DNA from: Nephrocerus scutellatus
Lineage: Eukaryota > Arthropoda > Insecta > Diptera > Pipunculidae
Assembly (NCBI GenBank): GCA_947095585.1
Contig: OX352763.1
Coordinates: 30,119,462 to 30,183,461, forward strand
Reading direction: 5' to 3'
DNA length: 64,000 bases
Translations under genes and position numbers: made by a program
The notes under the pieces: generated by a model
Seen by the model: the letters and a program-made list of their open reading frames with translations, nothing else
Told to the model about the DNA's origin: nothing
Database searches by the model: none
Shown: piece after piece, positions 57,719 through 64,000 of the stretch
Numbering within the stretch: position 1 is the stretch's first letter
Layout: every line of letters begins with the position of its first letter

Positions 57719-58260
57719 CGGACGATAGTACAATGATCTTGCTGTCTACCAGCAGATCCCTTGCAACTATGGGTAGTGGTTTATCCACTGCCGTCAACCG
57801 CAGGCAGTGGCCCTTCCGCTGCAAGTAACAGCAATGAAAGTAAAGATCTCCCTACTACTTCAACCAACCTTGAAAGCGCATCTTGTAGTGGACGTCCGCG
57901 ACAACTTACTCTATCAAGATCGTACTACAAGTTCGGCGAAATGCCACTCGGTCGCGGAAGGCACTCGGAGACATTCCGGAGACCAGCAGAACGCCGAGGC
58001 AGGTTGCAAAACTTAAATCAGCCGAAGCCATTATTGATAATGATAGGAAGCGGATAAGCAACGTCAAGTCCAAGCGTCAGAGATCGGTGGAGGAAACCAT
58101 TCCGATTTTAATACGACCTAAAGTACTTAACACCAGCACCATTTACAGCTCTGCGATGTCCTCAAAGACAAAATCGTTGTTGCAGTAATTGATCGAAGCG
58201 GCATCGATCGAGATCCTGTGATCTCTATAAGCAGAATATAAGTAGCCTGGTGGAAGTTTG

Positions 58261-58640
58261 GCCGGGTACCAATGTCGAGGGTATTACAAGAAAGAATATC
58301 CAAAGCAGACCGAGGGCTCTTGAATCTCTATCGAAACCCCCCCTTTTGCTGAGGAAATTTTCCGAGTTAAACAACTCAACAATCCCTCACTTCCGACTCA
58401 CGACTGGAACGTCCCTAAGCTGGAGGAGGAAAGGGGTTCCAACAGATCCGCGATCGTTGCGATCAATCAGGAATGCCTGGCTCCTCTGCCGAAGACTAAA
58501 GGCGTGATAAGATTTGGATGTGGGATCTAATAACCTTTCGAGTCTATAAAAAGGACCAGTTGGACGCAGGTAAACTGCCCCTCCCATACTCCCCGTGGGA
58601 GTCCAGCTGCATATTAACCTATATATGGGTAGGGTGCGGA
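58261..58640 (+). pseudogene. Retroelement ORF1 fragment
   Basis: Continuation of the gag-like ORF1 of the 52.3 kb family. Nucleotide-level similarity includes AACAATCCCTCACTTCCGAC, TCCGCGAT.GTTG.GATCA, AAAGGCGTGAT and TATAAAAAGGACCAGTTGGA. Frames are broken. The CAG in the last block corresponds to the TAG that ends the 53.3 kb frame. Confidence 0.65.
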
Positions 58641-58649
58641 GCTCTACCA

Positions 58650-59210
58650 CGGAAAATAAAAAGAGGGCCGCGGGTACTTAGAGTATGCTCGAGATGATTA
58701 ATGTCTTCGTACTTTACCGACCCAGAAAAGGCTACTAGTACTTAGAATGTCTAGAATGGGCACTGTCTTCGTATTTAGTAGCCTGGTCGTACACAGCAGG
58801 ACTATGATGTGACTGGGATAGTTTTTATCCTAGGCGGCCTAGGACAGCGTTGAGGACCCAGTTTCGTTCTGGGCTTGACCTACGTAGTGGCTGGGGGTTT
58901 ACTACTCAAATGCGGGTAAAGCGCTAGTATTGGTAACAGCAGTGGTGCACCTGATGTTACCAAATTCTTTGGTTCATCAGAGATGTCCCTGATGTGCTCT
59001 CTGTGGAGTTGCATATCCCAACCGGTAGTCGTGAACCAAAGATCGGCAAGGATTTTAGTTAGATCCTGCTCTTACCAATAAGTTATTACTGGCACATCTG
59101 TCTAGGATGGACGTTGATTGTCGTATCACTAATCCGTGTCTGAAGAGGACCGTGGAATTATGCCCTCTGTTGGCGGTGTTCACGTTAATCCTTAGGTATT
59201 TTTTTGGCAC
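58650..59210. other. Unassigned, probably retroelement non-coding sequence
   Basis: No coding signature. It lies between two gag-family fragments. A short internal repeat (TACTTAGA.T..CTAGA and TGTCTTCGTA) occurs at 58675-58780. Confidence 0.35.
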
Positions 59211-59540
59211 CCCCCCCATACCTCAGACTCGGAACTCCAAGTTTCCGATCCAGGAGCATTGGTCACCTTTCTTTCTATAGATGAGGATGCTGCCAAAACT
59301 ATGGCAACCCCTTACACTATCGTCTGCCTTCATAATCGACCATCTGTCAGATATGGAGACGGAAGAATATCCTTTCAGGGATTTCCCAAAGTTTGGTGTA
59401 TTTTTCAATCATTTCTGAAGAAGCTGCATTGACGAGGAAGAGGAATAGACCATTTTTCACCTTTTATGCATATGCGCAGCGCTTTTTCTTAAACGAAAGC
59501 CCCATCTGAGAGCCTTCTTTTACAATATCCTAAGTGATTT
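59211..59540 (+). pseudogene. Gag-tail and LINE zinc-knuckle scraps
   Basis: 59228-59310 matches the acidic tail of the 53.3 kb ORF1 (SDSELQVSDPGALVTF). 59405-59500 encodes a Cys/His tail similar to that at 26.5 kb. The ORF1 and ORF2 ends are adjacent, so most of the element between them is deleted. Confidence 0.55.
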
Positions 59541-62250
59541 GTCATGTTCTTACATTAGAAGTCTCCTATGCTACAACTGGTTCAATAAGTAGGGTGAAAA
59601 ATCTTCTCGATCCATGTGGTATCACAATGGACTTTCATTAGTCTAAGTGGGTTGGTATACTGCCACCGCAACCTAAGAGTAGCCAATGATACGTTTTCCC
59701 TAATCTAACTCCTTAAGTTGAAGTTCTCCCCACCAGTAATAAGGGCTACATTCGATGACACCGCCTTCCCATTGGTTGTGACTTCACTTGTGAGCTAGCA
59801 GAGCTAGGCCTCTCCCTACAACTAGGCTCCAACGCCTAAAATCAGACTCTCAGGCAACGGGTTTTGAACTGGCAGAGGTAACCCTCCCGCACGACCTCAC
59901 CACTCACAATCAACCATTCGGCGAAATTTCAACACTCTGTACGCGACGTCCTTATTAAGCACGGATCAATACATTTGCGACGATAGTGCATATGTAAAAC
60001 AAAGGCTAAGACTTACAAAGCCAAAAAATTGAATACAACTGTCATAGGTGCGCACACATAGAGCAAAAAACCTTTAACATCTCAAACAACAGCGCGTTAA
60101 ATTTTACAGGAGACATTGCCTCAATAGACATACAAAGTGTAACCTTCATTTTGTATAACCCATTTTTACTTTGATCCATAAGCGTTAGCCAAAGAAAGAG
60201 CACCGTGACTAGATATCAAGATGTCAGTTAGTGATTCCTCTGCACCCCCTGTTCATATTGCATGCTGAACCTCAAGTGGAGATAACATAGGCTGAGCTGC
60301 GCTGAGACTCCCGTCTCCATGCATCCCAATTTACGGACTTTTTCATTCATGACAACATTGCAAAAATAACAAATGCCAACTGAATGTATGAGTATGAGCA
60401 TAAAACCGTCACAATCATTCAATCTTCATTCATACGCTTAAAAGCAGCAGTGCCACACCTACAGAGATTGTTCACCCAAATCTTGAGCGGCTCAATTATA
60501 CTCCAGCAGAATGGGGAACCGCGAGCTATAAATGCAGCAGAATTATAATAATAAATTCTTTTGTTGCTTAATTTTGAAATAAAAACAAATCACAAATTGT
60601 CAGGCAGGCGGAGGTTAAAGCGAACAAGTATCTCACTTTCCATAGTGCCAGTGCGATCGATGGGCCACGGTAGCCACTACCCAAATTGTACGTTGTGTTA
60701 TAATATATGCACGTATGTCGAGTGTACTGTTAAGACCGCTCGACGAGCTTTAGTTGTTGGGCAAATTAACCTTTGTACCATGCAGGCAACATATTTGTGT
60801 GGGTCTCTTATGTTGTCCAAAACTGCACTGTCCGGTGTGCATGCGCTGTGCGGCTATACGTTGACCTTGCATTGCATGTGCCCGTGTAAATTATACGTTG
60901 GAATCGTTTTCATTGTAATATTTTTGAAGCCAGCGCCGATGGCAGCCCCAAACACCAAGTTATTATGAATTGGCTTCTTTATCTGCAACAAACGGCTAAC
61001 GGCTTTCAAAAACTAACAACACTGACCAGCTTATCGAGCAAAAGAACCCTATCAGAAAGCAATTTGTGTGAGGTTAGGCAGCCAGCGGTCGTCGTCCGAT
61101 TTGTGAGTTCGCTCGGCCGTATCAAGTGTCAAACGATCAGCTCCAGCATAGGTATAGTGACAGTTGGATTTTTGAAAAATTACTGCGATCGAGCTCTGAG
61201 AGGGGAAACTTTTTTATGCATTCAACTACACATATAACCGTTACTTGTACGTAGGGTAAATTGTGAATGTGAATGAGTGCACCAGCAATCACCGCGCAAC
61301 TCTGGAGTTGTGTCGTATGTGTGGAAAATGACTAACATGACACATGAAAACAATTTGCTGCACGTTACCGTTAATATTGTCTAAGCTATTGATCGGAATA
61401 ACTGTGCTGATACATTACAGTTACCTTCGACTTAAGGTGGAAAATTCTACACTTGCCTTTGCCTTTGCACCTAAACGACGACGACAAAGTGGAGTGCCAG
61501 AGCGGTCAAGTCTGAGTTGTATGCGTTCTTTAATGAAATGCGACCGACGCGACGGTTTCTACTGGGGAGTTCATTTCAGCTACGAATATGTAAGATTTCC
61601 AAGGACAAGCCGTGTGTTGGTCATCTTAGAGTTGGTACCCCGCATGCGAGGGTGTGCCAGAAACTAAAAATTTTGATAATCTCCACACATGCACAATACG
61701 CGAGCATATGTCCAATCGCTTATTGTAAGTGCACCACTATTATGATATAGTTTGATTTAATAGGATTATAGAATAAAAGAAAAAAAGTGTAAATATTTGA
61801 ACCGAACGTAGGTATTGATCCGATCGCTTTTCCATTATGGCTATTTATTCGCGAGCATTTTGTTTGGAGCCATATGGAATTTCGTGTAAGATTTCTATCG
61901 CTCTTAGAACAAGGCCCATAAATGTAATGGTTTTTTGATGTCAAAGTAATGTTGATAGTTTTAATTTTTAATCGCCATAGAAAAATTCTTGTATCCATTT
62001 ATGACTGTTACAAGTGGATAAAATGGCACGCAAAGGATTAATTTTGAATTCGAGCAAAGTGCGTAGTCAAATTAAGCTTTATCGTTTTAATAAAAAAAAA
62101 GACACCGAAATCAATTAGCTTCTACATGCTACATGAAGAAGAGAGATAGATGGAGTGATAAAGGGAGAGAGAGAAAGGAAAAGACACAATAGCTAAAATC
62201 AGGTAGAGTATGGCATGATTGTCAACTTACACTCCTCTCGCATTGCGGGT
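59541..62250. other. Spacer, no supported gene
   Basis: Several open frames exist (60561-60968, 60965-61237, 61344-61667, plus strand). None shows a domain, codon pattern or splice context that convinces me. It may hold old transposon or host non-coding sequence. Confidence 0.4.
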
Positions 62251-62264
62251 ATTAAGGAATATTT

Positions 62265-62450
62265 ATGAAACCGAAAATAAAAGTTACATTGACTGAAATA
62301 ATTTCACTTTCGTATGGGATAAATGTTGGCGTGCCACAAAGGTCATCCTTTTCGCCTATGTTTTTTTTTATGCTATATATTAATGATATGTGGTCTTGTA
62401 TAAACTGTGACATCCATTCATTTGCTACTGTTACAACGCGTTCGGCCTAA
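62265..62450 (+). pseudogene. RT fragment (GVPQ box)
   Basis: A frame reading NVGVPQRSSFSPMFFFMLYI followed by NDMWSC corresponds to the GVPQGS-LGPLLF-LYIND block of Jockey/CR1-type RT. The key GVPQG has become GVPQR and the reading stops soon after. Isolated scrap. Confidence 0.65.
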
Positions 62451-62689
62451 ATTGAGTTTGTGAATAAAAAAACAACCCATTAAAAATAAAAACACGCGAA
62501 GCACTGCGTGTTCTGTAGTTAAAAATAAAAACAACCCCAAATCATAAAGAAGCGCTGCCCACAGCACACCGTCATTATAGTATGGCTTGATCTGATGCCG
62601 CTTTATGACTGACATTCTTTTGCTAATATTTTCCAAACTAGGCCTAACTCCAAAACAATGAAATCTCTTAAAGACTTATTTATCCAATA

Positions 62690-62860
62690 GGCGTCAATTC
62701 GTGAAAATTAATGATAGTGTGAGTTTAGAAAAAAGGGTAAGTTTAGGAGTACCTCAAAACTCAATCTCTTCAACGTATATATTAACTACATAGTTTTTCT
62801 TGAACTTGAAGGAGAAATTCAACTGTATGCCGATGATTCTTGATAATGTACTCTGCATAA
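62690..62860 (+). pseudogene. RT fragment (GVPQ to YADD)
   Basis: Frame-broken pieces VSLGVPQNSISS and, after a shift, EIQLYADDS. These are two consecutive RT catalytic boxes of a LINE. Different in sequence from the fragment 300 bp upstream, so a second element or second copy. Confidence 0.55.
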
Positions 62861-63414
62861 TCGTTGGAAACATTGCTTTTAAAAATTCAAAATGATTTAC
62901 AAAAATTGAAACATTGGCTTAAACTTAATTAACTTAATAAATGTTCCAGTAATGGATACCTTGCAAAGAAACTTTTTGATGAGTTTATTCAGTCATTAAG
63001 GTTTCTTATTGAAAGAGAGCTACTAAGTTTGATTAGAAATAATATCTAATAACCAAATCAAAGACAATTTTGATTCGATCTCGTCTCGTGACCAACGCAA
63101 GAAGACAATCAAATTTTGTTCTTAATTATTATAGAACAAAAGCATCAAATAATAATATATTGTATCGGGGACGGACGGTCAGCCATCAGCAGAGTAGGGC
63201 GAATAACCCAGAATGCTTCAGAAATGCATGTGGCCGCAACTATCTTTGACTGGTGGAAGTGCGATCAAAGCTCCACGTGGTGGCCGCTGAGTATTTTCCT
63301 CCAGTACAGCAAAAAAGCGAAATGATCGGGCTAGTCCCCTCAAAGTAAGGTTGCCACGCGGCAAATAACCTCGCCCGTAAAAAAAAACCATATAACGGAA
63401 CCCCAAATTACGTT

Positions 63415-63900
63415 ACGTTAGGCGAGAGGAACAGTCCTCTATAAGTACTGGCTTACGCAGACGATATTAACATCATTGGTAGAAACCGAACAGCTGTACA
63501 TGTAACAGCATGGAACTAGAAATACGTGCACGGTTGCTTAAAGCCAACAAACCCTACTGTAGCCTGTCAAGACTCTTCAAATCCAGGAACTTAACCCTAA
63601 CATCCAAGCTGCTGATATATAAGACAATGGTCATACCAGTACTTACATATGAATCCGAGACTTGGGTGCTTAAAAGTATTCTGACCTCTTAGCCGCGTTC
63701 GAGAGAAAAGTCTTACGGAGAATTGTTGTTCCCTACGAGCGTTATCGCGATGTCGACATCGTGAATAAAATTAAGTTCGGTAGGCTCCGGTGCTCCGGCA
63801 GGACACCTAGCTCGTATGAGCGAAGAGGATCCTGCTTGGAAAGTCCTTTGCGGTAGGATTTATGGAACACGACAGCGAGGGCCGCTAAGCCTTTTCTACA
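63415..63900 (+). mobile_element. LINE 3' tail fragment, same family as 26.7-27.1 and 31.0-31.45 kb
   Basis: Shared nucleotide blocks: AGGAACA.TCCTCTA, GCAGACGATATTAACAT, ACGGTTGCTTAAAGCCAACA, ATAAGACAATGGTCATACCA and GTACTTACATAT.GATCCGAG. A short frame (MELEIRARLLKANKPYCSLS) is open but truncated. Related to, but clearly diverged from, the 27 kb copies. Confidence 0.75.
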
Positions 63901-64000
63901 GGTATTACCAATTAAGATGCTCTTTAGAAACCCGTTCTAAAGTTCCAGATCATTTTGTCAGCAACTCAAACACTCGTTTCAGTTCTAATCAATATAGATT

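Larger units (their letters stand above)
56703..58260 (+). repeat. Tandem duplication (779 bp) of minisatellite plus gag fragment
   Basis: Two units shifted by 779 bp, about 56703-57480 and 57484-58260. Each begins with an ATCCAACC-type minisatellite and continues with a fragment of the same ORF1 family as 52.3-53.3 kb (for example GTAGTGGTTTATCCACTGCC and LCDVLKDKIVVAVIDRS). The units differ at only a few bases (for example TTTAACC/TTCAACC at 57080 and 57859). The second unit runs on into further ORF1 sequence at 58261. Confidence 0.9.

Noticed and set aside
60561..60968. 135-residue open frame
   Set aside because: No domain, no splice or promoter context, and composition is not convincing for a secreted or membrane protein.

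Overview
The window looks like nuclear DNA of a higher fly (Diptera, Brachycera). It is AT-rich and has short GT-AG introns, CAG/CAA-rich coding repeats, three intron-bearing animal genes and dense transposon debris of insect type. A tephritid-like fly would fit, but species assignment is inference only. No bacterial operon, rRNA, CRISPR array or true tRNA gene was seen.

Host genes. (1) Tlk, the Tousled-like kinase, lies on + at 4837-13526 in six coding exons. The exons join in frame to 1262 residues, and a long AT-rich 3' flank follows. (2) A DCAF11/WDR23-type WD40 gene lies on + at 20004-21816 in seven exons (482 residues). It ends in an expanding acidic Asp/Glu minisatellite. (3) A mu-crystallin/ornithine cyclodeaminase-family gene (ketimine reductase type) lies on - at 31869-33055 in three exons (351 residues). 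These genes share no obvious pathway. The rest of the window is mainly repeats.

Mobile DNA by region. 1.1-2.5 kb: an old Tc3-like DNA transposon with clear terminal inverted repeats. 7.9-9.6 kb: retroelement and mariner debris inside the second coding intron of Tlk. 9.8-11.1 kb: a nearly intact mariner/Tc1-superfamily element in the same intron. 17.5-19.35 kb and 36.8-37.6 kb: decayed EN-RT retroelement fragments. 22.85-31.13 kb: a direct tandem duplication of about 4 kb whose copies look identical, each holding two foldback MITEs and a dead RNase H/RT 3' end. 38.38-43.98 kb: a full-length, apparently intact Jockey-type retrotransposon flanked by a perfect 14-bp target duplication. 46.66 and 51.85 kb: two tRNA-derived SINEs, with 3' scraps at 22.7 and 23.1 kb. 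47.6-48.26 kb: a tail-to-tail pair of internally deleted mariner derivatives. 48.8-50.3 kb: a decayed RT. 52.3-54.3 kb: the 5' half of a second, decayed non-LTR element (gag-like ORF1 plus endonuclease). 56.7-58.3 kb: a 779-bp tandem duplication pairing an 8-bp minisatellite with gag fragments. Several satellite-like blocks (33.9, 36.4, 44.2 and 45.0 kb) and further RT scraps (45.5, 62.3, 62.7 and 63.4 kb) complete the picture.

Best leads: the identical 4-kb tandem duplication with a 265-bp indel between copies; the potentially active Jockey element with an ATGA stop/start overlap; the MITE palindrome in which the whole transposase body is replaced by an A-tract; the SINE family; and the premature stop inside the acidic repeat of the WD40 gene. 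All calls come from reading sequence and translations. No database search was run.
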